Shown here one piece after another: positions 20,994-32,419 of a DNA stretch of 64,000 bases (position 1 is the first letter of the stretch; each line of letters begins with the position of its first letter). The notes beneath the pieces are model-generated. The model was not told the DNA's origin and did no database searches. It saw nothing but the letters and a program-made list of their open reading frames with translations. Both the position numbers and the translations under genes were made by a program. Where the stretch lies: assembly GCA_001692895.1 (NCBI GenBank), contig KV748180.1, positions 4,679,805 to 4,743,804 on the forward strand. Direction: 5' to 3'. The stretch comes from Cenococcum geophilum 1.58 (lineage: Eukaryota > Ascomycota > Dothideomycetes > Gloniales > Gloniaceae).

Positions 20994-22740
20994 GCCTTTT
21001 CCTATAAAGGGAAAACCCTAAGTATTTCCTTTTAGCTAGTTTTATATATTTTACCTTTACCAAACTAATATATCTTTATATCTTTAGGTCTACCTTATAT
21101 ACTATATTTTTTAGGTATATTAGAAGAGTTAGGGGGGGGTAGTAGAAGTATCTAGTAATTCGCTAGCGTACTACCTATAGCTAAGTAGGGATATTTAGTC
21201 TTTAAGGGGCTAGAAAAGGGAGTACCCTTTAGTATCCTCCTATTAGATCTTATATACTATTTAGAACTATTAAAGAACTTCTTAACCTATAAGCTATCTT
21301 ATTACTACCTATAGGCCTCTACTTATAGAGAGTATTTAGGTAATATTGTTTATACCTATACTAGTAAGTAGCTAATCCCTTACTAAGCGGTAACTATAGA
21401 ATAGTAATATATAGCGTACTACAGTCAAAACTCTTTATAACGATGCGGGTCGTATAGCCGACCGTATTGTAATACTAATGGTATTGTTATATATAAAGTC
21501 ACGTGTTAGATTAATAAGTAGGAAAAAGGAGGTTAATACGTGGCCGGGTAATTTAAAAGGGTGTAAGGCATCTACCTTATAGGCTAAGTAGGGTCCCTCC
21601 CATGCAAAATCTCTACTGGTTATAACGATTTTGGTAGGGAAAACTTAACGATATTGTAAATAGTCAGTATATTGTAATATTATACTAAAAAAACTTTAAT
21701 TAAGGGGTGTAGATTATAATATAGAGTATATCGTTGTAATCAAATATCGTACTAAAGAGTTTTAACTGTAACTAAATAGGCCACCTATATATATATTAAG
21801 ATAAGGTATTTAAAATATAGATACTTATTAGCTATATTTAGGTCTAAAACCTCTATCTATAGTAGAAAGGCGACTATAGATTTTACCGTTATTAGTATTA
21901 ACTATAGGGTGTTCTTTATAGCTGCGTCTTATATTTTCGCTACCTCCTTTTATTATCGCTTCTATTTAAGATCTGCCTATCTTATAATTAGTGTAGTAGA
22001 TTTCTATCTATATTAGTAACCTTTTATCCTCTATTACTATTATAGCGTTCGGTCTCCGCCTAGTAAGCTAATAGTTTCTATATTTCCTTTTCTCTCTTTA
22101 CTACTTATAGGTAGTAGGCTTCCTAGCTAGTATATTTAGGCGTATTACCTCTTTAAGGGGCTATCACTTCTTATATATATATATATCTCGTTCCTTATAT
22201 ATATTTTCTTCTATTAGGTAGCCTTATACTATAACTACTCTCTATATAGTAGTTAAGTTACTATATAAGTCTAGTAGTAGAACTACTACTTCGCGTTCTA
22301 GTATAGCGCGTAGTATTCTTCTATAGGCCCCTATAGTTCTATATAGGCACTAGTTTTATAGCTTAGTTAAGAGCGCTAAAGAGCTTTTTATTAGTACCTT
22401 GCTATTTAGTCTTAGGCCCTTAATCTAAAAGCTGTATAGTATTATTAACCTTATTACTACTATATATAGTAGGCGTATATATTTAAAAGAGGGTCCTTAT
22501 ATTAAGGTAGTTATTTATAATACTGCTAAAAGTACTACTCCTCCCTTATAAGTAGTCTATATAATATACTTATTCTAGTTTAACCTAAAGTCTACCTAAA
22601 CCCCTAGGACCTTAAGGGTAGCTTCTAGTTTTACTTTATAGCCCTAAATATTTATTATTAAAGCTAGGTTACTACTTACCCTTCTTTTCCTTATAAAGTA
22701 AATAAGCTAGTAATTATCTTAGACTATATACCTATACGGA
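20994..22740 (-). pseudogene. Tad1-like LINE fragment, inverted (L2)
   Basis: This is the reverse-strand copy of the same LINE end, joined tail to tail with L1 at 20993. It extends further 5' than L1 and includes the post-RT segment with L-G-V-x-V-D-F-R-L-N read on the minus strand near 22600-22640. It is interrupted by a pogo-like MITE at 21422-21768. It is RIP-mutated. Confidence 0.65.
21422..21768. mobile_element. Pogo-like MITE, copy 2
   Basis: This 347-bp element has TIR CAGTCAAAACTCTTTATAACG and reverse complement ending AGTTTTAACTG, flanked by TA on both sides (21420-21421 and 21769-21770). The related LINE copy at 29121-29140 shows the empty site (GTATAC-TA-ACTAAATAGG), which confirms the TA duplication. 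Confidence 0.92.
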
Positions 22741-24055
22741 TAACGCTTAATATCGCCATACTAGCGTAATAAACCCGCTAAAGATACATTACTAAGAAAT
22801 TTAACTTAAAAAAGCATACCTAGGAAGTTACTAATAGGCTAGCAGCTATACCTTAGGTATTACTAGAGAATATCTAAAGGATTATAAATAACTATTTAAA
22901 AGAATACTACCTAAAGGCCTAGCCTAGAAAATACGCCTACTATAAATAGTTACTAGAAACGGCCTAACTACTTATAGGCGCAAAAAGGGCAAGGTAATAG
23001 TATAGTGTAATAAATAAAGCCTACTACTAATAGAGCTATAAGGCCCTAAAGAATAGGCCTAAGAAGATAATATAAAAGGAGGGTAAAAATAGCTAGCGTT
23101 AATTTCTAAAAGAAATTACCTTAAACCCTACTAAACTATATAATAAGGAACTCTAGTATATATTAAAGTAAAGTAGGCAAGCTGCTAAAGAGATACTAGG
23201 GAACTTTTACCTATTTATACTTTACTAGATAGAATAGGACTAGTATATAAATAATAATAAGGAAAATATTAAAATATTAGTAGAGGTTCTTTTTAGGCGC
23301 AGGCTAAACAGACCTATAGAATATTAGTAGCTAATTCTATCCCTTACCTATTAATATAAGTTATATAATATTAGTANAAAAAANAAAGGACGCTATATNA
23401 AAGNTCCTTATTAGTAAAGTATTAAGGCTAAATAAGACCCTAAATAAGGCAATTAAAGCCGTAGTAAAAGCGGTAGTAGTACTATTCGCTAATATTATAA
23501 CTACCTACCTTTAGAGAGGCAAACTACCTAAATACTTTAAAGTAATAACTATAGTCATCTTATAAAAGGTATAAAAAAAGACTACTCTATTTTAGAAAGC
23601 TACTAACCCTAAAAAGGCTTTTAAAAAAGATAGTTATAAAATATATATAAGAAGCGGCAGAAGTATAAAAGCTACTACCGTAGATATAAATAGGTGTAAG
23701 AAAGACAAGATTAACCCTTTTAGCCCTCTTCTTAATTACCTTTAGTATCTAAGTGGTATAGTAAGCTTACCTAGAATATATTATATTTATACTAAGCCTA
23801 GACCTAAGCGGAATATTTAATAATATATTATATAAGAGATTTCTATAAATCCTAAGAAATAAAGGCCTACTAAATTAGATAATTAAGTTTATCTAAGCCT
23901 TTCTAACAGGGCGTACTATAAAATTTATAATTAAGGGCTATAAAAGCAAATTAATACTAATACCTATAGGTATTATATAGGGATTACCCCTATTTTTAAT
24001 TCTAATTCTTTTCTTTATATCTAAACTACTAGAGATATATAATAATAGCTAGGAT
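22741..24055 (+). pseudogene. Tad1-like LINE, linker and reverse transcriptase (L3)
   Basis: This is the longest 5' LINE segment here. Part one (22800-23400) resembles the linker between endonuclease and RT. The RT begins near 23446 (VVLFANIITTYL, then GKLPKYFKVITIVIL, the strand before the R-P-I-S-L motif of LINEs). It reaches AFLTGRTIKFI near 23900 and a decayed G-I-P-Q-G-S-P-L-S-P-I-L-F box (GIIxGLPLFLILILFF) near 23970-24020. The F/Y-A-D-D part is missing, because the sequence jumps to the C-terminal segment at about 24055. It is dead, with RIP stops, N runs near 23380 and an internal deletion. Confidence 0.72.
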
Positions 24056-25085
24056 AATAGCTATATAGAATTATAGGGGCATATAAAAGGACACTATATA
24101 TCGTAATAGAACATAAAGTAGTAGTACTACTACTAGACGTATATATAGAAGCAACTACTATATAGAGGGCATCCATAGTATAAGGCTACCTAGTAGAGAA
24201 GGAGATTTACTAAATAATAGATCGTATATAAGGAGCAAGGGCCCTATAAAGAGGCATTATACCTAAGCTTATAAGTTAAAAAGCCCTCTATCTATAAGTA
24301 GTAGAAAGAGAATAGGAATTATAAGAGCTACTATAACACTTAACGCTACGCTAGTAAAGCACTATAATAATAATAGAGGATATAGGGCCACTAGTATAAG
24401 TGGAGATCTACTATATACATCGCAAGATAGGTAGATATTAAGTAGAAATAATGCTAAAAGAAGGCGGTAAAAGCGTAGAGAGGAACTATATGGAGCACCC
24501 TATAAATAAGATTAACTTTCTCCCTATATAAAGGACAGATAAAGGCGGAATTTATAGCCGCCTTTCTATTATAGATAGAGGTCTTAAAACTAAACGTATA
24601 TCTAGTAAGCATCTATATCCTAAATACTATACTATACTATATGTATAAATAGCCTATATAGTTAATACGCCATATAATACTCTTCTATAATTACTATATA
24701 GTAAGAAACTAGCTATTTGCTAGGGTAGGCATAAATAATATTACCTAAATACTATTTATAAGTAGGGGCCTATATAAAACAGTATAATAGTTTATAAGTT
24801 AAGAAGTCCTCTAGTAGTTTTAGATAGCGTATAGGATCTAATAGGAGGATATAGGGGGATACGCCCCTTTTTAGCCCCTTAGGGACTAAACAACCCTATT
24901 AAGCTAAAGGCGGCTTATAGGCGACTTACTATACCCTCCTACTACCCCCTAGACCTTCTAAGATACCTTAGAAGTATAGTATAAAAGGTAAATATATTAT
25001 AAAGGTAAATAGGCTAGGCGTAGGTAGAGCGCGTAAGACTAGCTAAAAGGATACACCTAGGGTTTTCCCTTATTAGGGATTTTTC
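24056..25085 (+). pseudogene. Tad1-like LINE, ORF2 C-terminal segment (L4)
   Basis: It aligns with L1 and L6 but is more diverged, and it follows directly on the RT segment through an internal deletion. It ends at the same hairpin-like stretch (GGGTTTTCCCTT) that marks the symmetry point of the other copies. No intact frame remains. Confidence 0.55.
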
Positions 25086-25505
25086 CTATAAATAGAAGGT
25101 AGAAGCCTATATAGACCTAGTAAAGGGACTAAATAGGGCAATAAATAGAATAAATAAATAATAATAATAATAGCTAGGATATAATAGTCCTAGAATTTAT
25201 AGATAATATAAACCTAATTATATAGGGAATATATAGTAGTAGAAAACTATACTAGGCTAAACTAGGCATATAATAGGTATATTATATAGGCAAAACAATA
25301 TAGCGCTAAATTCGTACTAGATAATTATTAGCTTATTTACTTTATAAGGGAAAAAAAGGGTAAGTAGCAACCTAGCCTTAATAGTGAATATTTAGAGCCG
25401 CGAAGTAAAACTAAAAGCTACCCTTAAGGTCCTAGGGGTTTAGATAGACTCTAGGTTAAACTAAAATAAGTATATTATATAGGCGACTTATAGAGAAGTA
25501 GTAGT
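25086..25505 (+). pseudogene. Tad1-like LINE, post-RT segment (L5)
   Basis: This is a plus-strand fragment covering the region just after the RT palm. It reads KLKATLKVLGVxIDSRLN (25400-25460), the conserved L-G-V-x-x-D-x-x-L box of LINE ORF2. It belongs upstream of the segment in L4, so the pieces are out of order and the copy is rearranged. Confidence 0.65.
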
Positions 25506-25779
25506 ATTTTTAGTAGTATTATAACATCGGCAAAATATGGTACCCTTTCAATGGCCTCAATGGCTGGTAGTTGACGCAATTGGCGCGCAGTTGAGGTCAT
25601 TTGGCAACTCGACCGACTAGCCTATATCGTGTTTTTTTGACACGCAGCCTGCGCGCAACCTGCGCGCAACCTGCTAGCAATCTGCGCATTTGGCAACCAT
25701 AATTATATTTACCTCTTTTATACTAATAGCATATTTTAAATAAATAAAAGCTATTTTAAAGCTATTTATAAGGCTAGCA
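25506..25779. other. GC-balanced patch without RIP
   Basis: It contains GCGCGCAACCT repeats (25635-25665), TTTGGCAAC at 25598 and 25689, and a hairpin CGTGT-TTTTTTG-ACACG. It is sharply different from the TA-rich LINE on its left. No coding is recognised. Confidence 0.5.
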
Positions 25780-26530
25780 AAATAAATATTATTATTTTAG
25801 ATAATTTAATATAATATAGCGATGGTTCTCTTCTACCTATCTACCTATTAACTTACCTACCTGCCTGCATCGCCTACCTGTCTGCATTGCCTACCTGTCT
25901 GCATCACCTACCTGTTTATATCTGCCTACCTGTCTATATCTGCCTACCCGTTAGCATCTGCCTACCTGTCTGTATCTGCTTACCTGTCTGTATCTGCTTA
26001 CCTGTCTGTATCTGCCTACCTATCTGCATCTGCCTACCTGTCAGCATCTCCCTGTTTGTGCCTACCTGTCTGTGCTACCTTGATTCGATCAATCGATCGA
26101 ATCGTTTATAGTGTTCGCTGGCTAGTCGTTGTCGTCTGGCTCTGGCGACAGTCGTCTGGTTCTAGCGACGGTCGTCTGGTTCTAGCGACGGTCGTCTGGT
26201 TCTGGCGACGGTCGTCTGGTTCTGGTAACGGTCGTCTGGCTCTGGTAACGGTCGTCTGGTTCTGGCGACGGTCGTCTGGTTCTGGCGACGGTCGTCTGGT
26301 TCTAGCGACAGTTGTCTGGCTCTGGCGATAGTCGTCTGGCTCTGACGACGGTCGTCTGGTTCTGGCGACGGTCGTCTGGCTCTGGCGACGGTCGTCTGGT
26401 TCTAGCGATAGTCATCTAGTTCTAGCAACGGTCCTCTGCTGGCTGCCGTTCTAGTGCCTCCCTAGGTAGGAGGATGTAAGGAGGAAGGAAGGGTAAAAAA
26501 TAAGGCGGCTACATAGGCAGAGACACGTGT
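25780..26530. repeat. Composite satellite cassette, copy 1
   Basis: It starts ATTATTTTAGATAATTTAAT. Then come 18-bp units (CTGTCTGTATCTGCTTAC, 25870-26050), a GATTCGATCAATCGATCG linker, 20-bp units (TCTGGCGACGGTCGTCTGGT, about 26120-26430), and the end GGAAGGGTAAAAAATAAGG. The same order recurs at 31355-32205. The frames at 25887 and 26056 are repeat by-products. Confidence 0.9.
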
Positions 26531-26561
26531 AGACGCTATCGGGAATATAGCGGGGACCCGA

Positions 26562-27030
26562 TACAGAGCTTCGTGTAGAGCCTTCGTACGTAGAGCTTCG
26601 CGCAGAGCCTTGTGCAGAGCCTCTGTACGTAGAGCTTCGTATAGAGCTTCGTGTAGAGCTTCGTGTAGAGCCTCCGTATGCAGAGCTTCGCGCAGAGCCT
26701 CGTGCAGAGCTTCGTGTAGAGCCTCGTACGCAGAGCTTCGCGCAGAGCCTCGTGCAGAGCTTCGTGCAGAGCTTCGTGCAGAGCCTCCGTACGCAGAGCC
26801 TCGCGCAGAGCCTCGCGCAGAGCCTCGTGCAGAGCCTCTACGTAGAGCTTCGTGCAGAGCTTCGTGCAGAGCTTCGTGCAGAGCTTCGTGCAGAGCTTCG
26901 TGCAGAGCTTCGTGCAGAGCCTCCGTACGCAGAGCTTCGCGCAGAGCCTCGTGCAGAGCCTCTGTACGTAGAGCTTCGTGTAGAGCTTCGTGTAGAGCTT
27001 CGTGTAGAGCCTTGTGCAGAGCCTCTAAGT
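26562..27030. repeat. 12-bp minisatellite array S4
   Basis: About 39 units of AGAGCTTCGTGC occur, with periodic CCTCCGTACGC variants giving a higher-order pattern. The left flank CGGGAATATAGCGGGGACCC is shared with array S6 at 63618. The 76- to 140-codon frames here are by-products. Confidence 0.93.
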
Positions 27031-27364
27031 AATAAAACTGTGTAAAAATTCATTTGCGTAATTAGCATATAACTTTACCTTAATTGCATGTCAAGGAATA
27101 TACAGTTAGCTTTTAAAGTTGTTAAATAGGTTAACTGCGTGTTAAGGAATATACAGTTAGCTATTAAGTAGGTTAACTACGTGTTAAAGAATATATAGTT
27201 AGCTTTTAAAGTTGTTAAATAGGTCAACTGCGTATTATTTAACTTTTGGATGTGTTAAGTTGGTCAATTGCGTGTCGAGTTGGTCAAATTGCATGTTAAT
27301 TACGCGAAACGCGAAAACCAAAGTCTACTTAAATCTCATCCTGCGAATATTTTCCCGATGAAAT
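27031..27364. repeat. 48-bp tandem repeat region
   Basis: About three copies of a unit near 48 bp (TTAACTGCGTGTTAAGGAATA followed by a GTTAGCTTTTAAAG stretch) span about 27085-27235. TTGGTCAATTGCGTGT-type partial units follow. The end GCGAAAACCAAAGT also occurs inside the foldback element near 13787. Confidence 0.75.
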
Positions 27365-28698
27365 TACTACTTTAATATAATGACCCTCTTTTAAATATAT
27401 ACGCTTACTATATATAGTAGTAGTAAGGCTAATAATGCTATACGGCTCCTAAATATAGGGCTTAGGAGTAGGCGGTAAGGTACTAGTAAAAAGCTCCCTA
27501 GCGCTACTAGCTAAGCTATAAAACTAGTACCTATTGTTATGCGATGCGCTACCTATACCTACCGTATGGGCTAGAGAGCTTATAAGGCATTCCAACCGGC
27601 AGCCTGTCCAGTCGCGAGACACTGCTGCTATCTTTTTAGTTTGCATGGCTGAGTGGGTTGGGCTTAGGCATAACACCTATATAGAACTATAGGGGCCTAT
27701 AGAAGAATACTACGCGCTATACTAGAACGCGAAGTAGTAGTTCTACTACTAGACTTATATAGTAACTTAACTACTATATAGAGAGTAGTTATAGTATAAG
27801 GCTACCTAGTAGAAGAAAATATATACTAAATACTAAAATATATATAAGGAACGAGATATATATATAAGAAGCAATAGCCCCTTAAAGAGGTAATACGCCT
27901 AAATATACTAGCTAGGAAGCCTACTACNTATAAGTAGTAAAGAGAGAAAAGGAANTATAGAAANTATTAGCTTACTNNNCNGAGACCTAANNCTATACTA
28001 GTAGAGCGCTATAATGGTAATAGAGGATAAAAGGTTACTAATATAGATAGAAATCTACTACACTAATTATAAGATAGGTAGATCTTAAATAGAAGCAATA
28101 ATAGAAGGAGGTAGCAAAAATATAAAACGCAGCTATAAAGAACACCCTATAGTTAATACTAATAAAGGTAAAATCTATAGTCGCCTTTCTACTATAAATA
28201 GAGGTTTTAGGCCTAAATATATAGCTANTAAGNATCTATATTTTAAATACNTTACCTTAATATATATACGGGTGGCCTATTTAGTTAGTACGCTATATAT
28301 TACTATTCTACAGTTACCGCTTAGTAAGGGGCTAGCTACTTACTAGTATAGGTATAAATAATATTACCTAAATACTCTTTATAAGTAGAGGCCTATAGGT
28401 AGTAATAAGATAGCTTATAGGCTAAGAAGTTCTTTAATAGTTCTAAATAGTATATAAGATCTAATAGGAGGATATTAAAGGGTACTCCCTTTTTTAGCCC
28501 CTTAAAGACTAAATATCCCTACCTAGCTGTAGGTAGTACGCTAGCGAATTACTAGATACTTCTGCTACCCCCCCTAAATCTTCTAATATACCTAAAAAAT
28601 ATAGTATATAAGGTAGACCTAAAGATATAAAGATATATTAGTTTAGTAAAGGTAAAATATATAAAACTAGCTAAAAGGAAATACTTAGGGTTTTCCCT
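27365..28698 (+). pseudogene. Tad1-like LINE, C-terminal fragment (L6)
   Basis: This plus-strand copy corresponds to L2 in reverse. It begins ACTTTAATATAATGACCCTC and runs to the hairpin at 28698, where it joins L7 tail to tail. It is interrupted by a 141-bp solo LTR (27535-27675). It contains N runs near 27928-27991 and RIP stops. Confidence 0.6.
27535..27675. repeat. Short solo LTR, 141 bp
   Basis: It starts TGTTATGCGATGCGC and ends TTAGGCATAACA, so it has TG/CA ends and 8-bp inverted termini TGTTATGC. It is flanked by the 5-bp duplication CCTAT (27530-27534 and 27676-27680). The related LINE copy L1 has a single CCTAT at about 19962, the empty site. It is GC-rich and unmutated. This looks like a solo LTR of a very small (TRIM-like) retrotransposon. 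No internal region is in the window. Confidence 0.85.
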
Positions 28699-29865
28699 TT
28701 ATAGGAAAGGCCCTATAAAGGGAAAATCCTAAGTATTTCCTTTTAGTTAGTTTTACATATTCTACCTTTACTAAACTAGTATATCTTTATATCTTTATGT
28801 CTACCTTATATACTATACTTTTTAGGTATATTAGAAGATCTAAGGGGGGTAGTAGGAGTATCTAGTAATTTATTAGCGTACTATCTATAGCTAGATAGCG
28901 GTATTTAGTCTCTAAGGGACTAAAAGGGGTATATCCTTTAATGTCCTCCTATTAAATCTTATATACTATCTAGAACTACTAAAAAAACTCCTTAGCCTAT
29001 AAGCTATATTAATACTACTTATAGGCCACTACTTATAGAGAGTATAAGTAATATTATTTATACCTATGCTAGTAAATAGCTAGTACCTTACTAAGTAGTA
29101 GCTATAGAAAAGTAGTATATAGTATACTAACTAAATAGGCTATCTATAAGNGTATTAAGGTATAGTATTTAGAATATAGATACTTACTAGCTATATATTT
29201 AGGCTTAAAATCTCTATCTATAGTAGGAAGGCGGCTATAGATTTTACCTTTATTAGTCCTTTGTATAGGAGGAGTATTAGTATTAACTATAGGGTATTCT
29301 ATATAGCTATGTCTTATATTTTTACTACCTCCTTTTATTATTGATTCTATTTAAGGTCTACCTATTTTATAATAAGTATAGTAAATCTCTATCTATACTA
29401 ATAGCCTCTTATCCTCTATTACTATAGTAGTACTCTACTAGTATAGCTCTAGGTCTCCACCTAGTAAGCTAATAATTCTTATATTTTCTTTTCTTTCTTT
29501 ACTACCTATAGGTAGAGGGCTTCCTAGCTAGTATACTTAGGCGTATTACCTTTTTAAGGGGCCCTTAATCCTTATATACGTTTTAGTATTTAGCATATAT
29601 TTTCTTTTACTAGGTAGCCTTATACTATAACTATTTTCTAAATAGTAGTTATATTAATATATAAGTCTACTAGTAGAACTACTACTTTATATTCTAGTAT
29701 AGCGTATAGTGTTCTCTTATAAACCCCTATAGTTCTATATAGGTACTAGTTTTATAGCTTAGCTAATAGCGTTAAGAAGTTTTTTATTAATACCTTATTA
29801 CCTAGTCCTAAGCCCTAAATTTAGGAGCTATATAGTATTATTAGCCTTACTATAAATAAATAAAT
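28699..29865 (-). pseudogene. Tad1-like LINE fragment, inverted (L7)
   Basis: This is the minus-strand equivalent of L1, joined tail to tail to L6 at 28698. It carries the empty site for the pogo-like MITE near 29128. No open frame remains. Confidence 0.6.
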
Positions 29866-29956
29866 AAATATCTATATAATTTCCTATATAATTATTTCTA
29901 TAAATTCTATAATTAATTACTAGTATAAAAATATATATTTATACGCCTATATATTT

Positions 29957-30122
29957 ATATAAAGCTCTATACAAAGCTCCGCTTAAAGCTCTACTTAAAG
30001 CTCTACTTGAAGCTCTGCTTAAAGCTCTACTTAAAGCTCCTTAAAGCTCTACATAAGGCTCTGCTCGAAGCTCTGTATAAAGCTCTATATAAAGCTCTAT
30101 ATAAGGCTTTACCTAAAGCTTA
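29957..30122. repeat. 12-bp minisatellite array S5
   Basis: Units AAAGCTCTACTT are in the inverted orientation relative to S3, ending at the shared flank AAAGCTTACCCCC. It is more AT-rich than S4, consistent with RIP of the duplicated arm. Confidence 0.88.
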
Positions 30123-30540
30123 CCCCCTTCTATAAAGCAAATCTATACCTACTAGTAGTCCTTAGTTATTATTTAAAGCTAGCTCGTCAGTTTAGGTACT
30201 CTAGCTATAGTAAAAAGAGGTTATAGGAAAGGTGCGGCTGCTATAACTTAGGGGCGTTAGGCGCGATAATAAGATAATAAATTAGAATTGGGCAAATCGG
30301 GCAATGTAGTCTTCTTTGCTAGGTTTAATTTAGTAATTCTAGCTATTAGGAATAGCTTAGGGAGCTATAAAAGTTAAGATAATTTAGCTTAAAGTAGGTA
30401 TATATAGGCCTAAATACCCTACGCGGGACTAATACAAATCTAAACCGTGTACCAGACCTTTTAATAAAGGTCTTGCTAAAAGCGGCTAGCGGCTTAGCAA
30501 GGTAAGCCTTAGTAAGAAGGTCTGGGAACAAGATAATAAA

Positions 30541-30718
30541 ATCTATACTATCTAGTAGTACTAAGCCTTAAAAATAATGTATAAACTTTTAGTAATAATA
30601 GCGCGTTATATAAATGAATAAATTAGATATCTATAATTTCTATTTATTAAATTATGCTTACGATTTTAAAAAATCTCGCTAAAGGCTCTCAGACGTGATT
30701 TTGCAAGGAGACGGCGTA
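30541..30718. other. Spacer, nothing recognised
   Basis: An AT-rich stretch followed by a short GC-balanced end. I see no gene or repeat. Confidence 0.4.
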
Positions 30719-30938
30719 ACGTAGGTCACTGGGTTATAATAGTCCGCCCAGTTATAACGGAAATCTAACCACATTTAGTTATGACGGAACACTAAAATAC
30801 TGCCGAATGCCGATTTGTAGGCAAATCGCTAGTAAAAACCATCGTAAAGCATTATTTTATTATTAAACCTAAATAAAGCCTTAAAAATATAGGAGAGAAT
30901 CTATATCAACTTTTTATAGTATATTAGGCAGCTAACGT
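30719..30938. repeat. Dispersed repeat R1, copy 1
   Basis: It shares with 32222-32418 the segments AAAATACT, TTAAATAAAGCC-like sequence and CTTTTTATAGTATA, ending GCAGCTAA. It begins after TAACGTAGG. It is probably a small non-autonomous element, but I could not define its ends. Confidence 0.6.
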
Positions 30939-30941
30939 CAG

Positions 30942-31020
30942 GAAAAAATTTACCAGCATTTTTGCAGCATTTGGCAGCATTTGGCGGCCAAGTGCGCATT
31001 CCGCGCACTACAACGTGTAG
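30942..31020. other. Terminus related to the outer TIR element
   Basis: CAGGAAAAAATTTACCAGC followed by GCATTTTTGCAGCATTTGGC matches the end of the TIR element at 11242. Only one end is seen here. Confidence 0.6.
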
Positions 31021-31038
31021 CGTATAGTATTGACTAAG

Positions 31039-31204
31039 GTGCGGCATACTGCTGCATTTAATAATGTAGTGCGGCATACCGCTGCATACTGCTATATTTA
31101 ACAATGCAGTGCGGTATACTACTGTATTTAACAATACAGTGCGGTATACTGCTATATTTAACAATATAGTGCGGCATACTGCTATATTTAATAATGCAGT
31201 GCAG
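31039..31204. repeat. 30-bp tandem repeat
   Basis: About five units of GTGCGGCATACTGCTATATT followed by a TAACAATGCA stretch. Thirty is a multiple of three, which explains the open frames 31109-31375 and 30901-31284. Confidence 0.9.
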
Positions 31205-31354
31205 TTAATTACGCATTTTGCACTTAATGCGCAATTAATATATAATGCCCTCCTTGCGCATTCTATATATAATGCCCTTCTCACGTATTCTATATATCTT
31301 ACTCTTCCTACGCACTTAATAGTATTTGCTTGGTTTATACAGTTGGTGCAAAAT

Positions 31355-31550
31355 AAATTATATTATTTTAGATAATTTAATATAATATAGCGACGGTTCT
31401 CTTTTACCTGCCTACCTACTAACCTACCTGCCTACCTGCCTGCCTGCCTACCTGCCTACCTACCTGCCTGCCTACCTGCCTGCCTGTCTACCTGCCTGCC
31501 TGTCTGCCTGCCTACCTGCCTGCCTGCCTGCCTACCTACCTACCTATCTA

Positions 31551-31581
<31 letters not shown>

Positions 31582-31590
31582 GTCTGTCTA

Positions 31591-31623
<33 letters not shown>

Positions 31624-32205
31624 ACCTACCCGTCTATGCCTACCTATCTGTGCCTACCTGTCTATGTCACCTTGATTCGATCGATCGATCGAATCGTTTA
31701 TCGTGTTCGCTGGCTGGTCGTTCGAACGGTTGTCGTGTGGCTCTGGCGACGGTCGTGTGGCGATGACGACGGTCGTCTAGCTCTGGCGACGGTCATCTGG
31801 CTCCGGCGACGGTCGTCTAGCTCTGGCGACGGTCATCTGGCTCCGGCGACGGTCGTCTAGCTCTGACGATGATCGTCTGGCTCTGACGGTCGTCTAGCTC
31901 TGGCGACGGTCATCTGGCTCCGGCGACGGTCGTCTAGCTCTGACGACGGTCGTCTGGCTCTGACGGTCGTCTAGCTCTGGCGACGGTCATCTGGCTCCGG
32001 CGACGGTCGTCTGGCTCTGACGACGGTCATCTGGCTCTGACGACGGTCGTCTGGCTCTGACGACGATCGTCTAGCTCTGGCGACGGTCATCTGGCTCCGG
32101 CGACGGTCGTCTAGCTCTGACGACGGTCGTCTGCTAGCTGTCGTTCTGGTGTCTTCCTAGGTAGGGAGGATGTAAGGAAGGGTAAAAAATGAGGTGGCTA
32201 CCTAG
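31355..32205. repeat. Composite satellite cassette, copy 2
   Basis: It has the same start and end as the cassette at 25780. Here the first array has become tetranucleotide repeats CCTG, CCTA and TCTG (31390-31625). The second is the 20-bp family CTGGCGACGGTCGTCTGGCT, mixed with truncated units (about 31730-32140). Confidence 0.9.
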
Positions 32206-32221
32206 GTGTATATAGGGGGTA

Positions 32222-32418
32222 TAACGTATATTAGGGGGTTATGACGATGTCAGTAGTTCCGACGGATTTTAGAACACCAAAATACTACCAAATGCTAAAA
32301 CCACCACCAATTTGCAGCCAAAAGCATCGGAAAACATTACATTATTAATCTTAAATAAAGCCATAAATATATATGGGAGAAGCTCTATATTAACTTTTTA
32401 TAGTATAGCAGCCAGCTA
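32222..32418. repeat. Dispersed repeat R1, copy 2
   Basis: It begins AACGTATATTAGGGGGTTAT and ends GCCAGCTAA, immediately before the stop codon of the coiled-coil remnant. The first 50 bp recur inverted at 63532-63585. Confidence 0.65.
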
Positions 32419-32419
32419 A

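Larger units (their letters stand above)
28699..30540 (-). repeat. Right arm of the large inverted repeat
   Basis: It is the reverse complement of 18907-20993. From left to right it holds the LINE fragment L7, an ATAAATAAATAAATA stretch, minisatellite S5 and the 400-bp non-coding segment ending near GGTCTGGGAACAAG at 30535. Confidence 0.88.

Noticed and set aside
25887-26331. Frames with P-V-C-I-C-L repeats and W-F-W-R-R repeats
   Set aside because: Produced by the 18-bp and 20-bp satellite units, with no start context or conserved end.
26610-27068. Overlapping open frames of 76-140 codons encoding C-R-A-S, R-A-E-L and similar repeats
   Set aside because: They follow from a 12-bp unit without stop codons in any frame. 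Open frames appear on both strands and in every array.
31039-31204. Regular 30-bp repeats that could suggest a CRISPR array
   Set aside because: The units are contiguous without unique spacers, and the genome is eukaryotic.
32230-32242. Telomere-like TTAGGGGG
   Set aside because: A single occurrence inside a dispersed repeat, with no tandem TTAGGG array.
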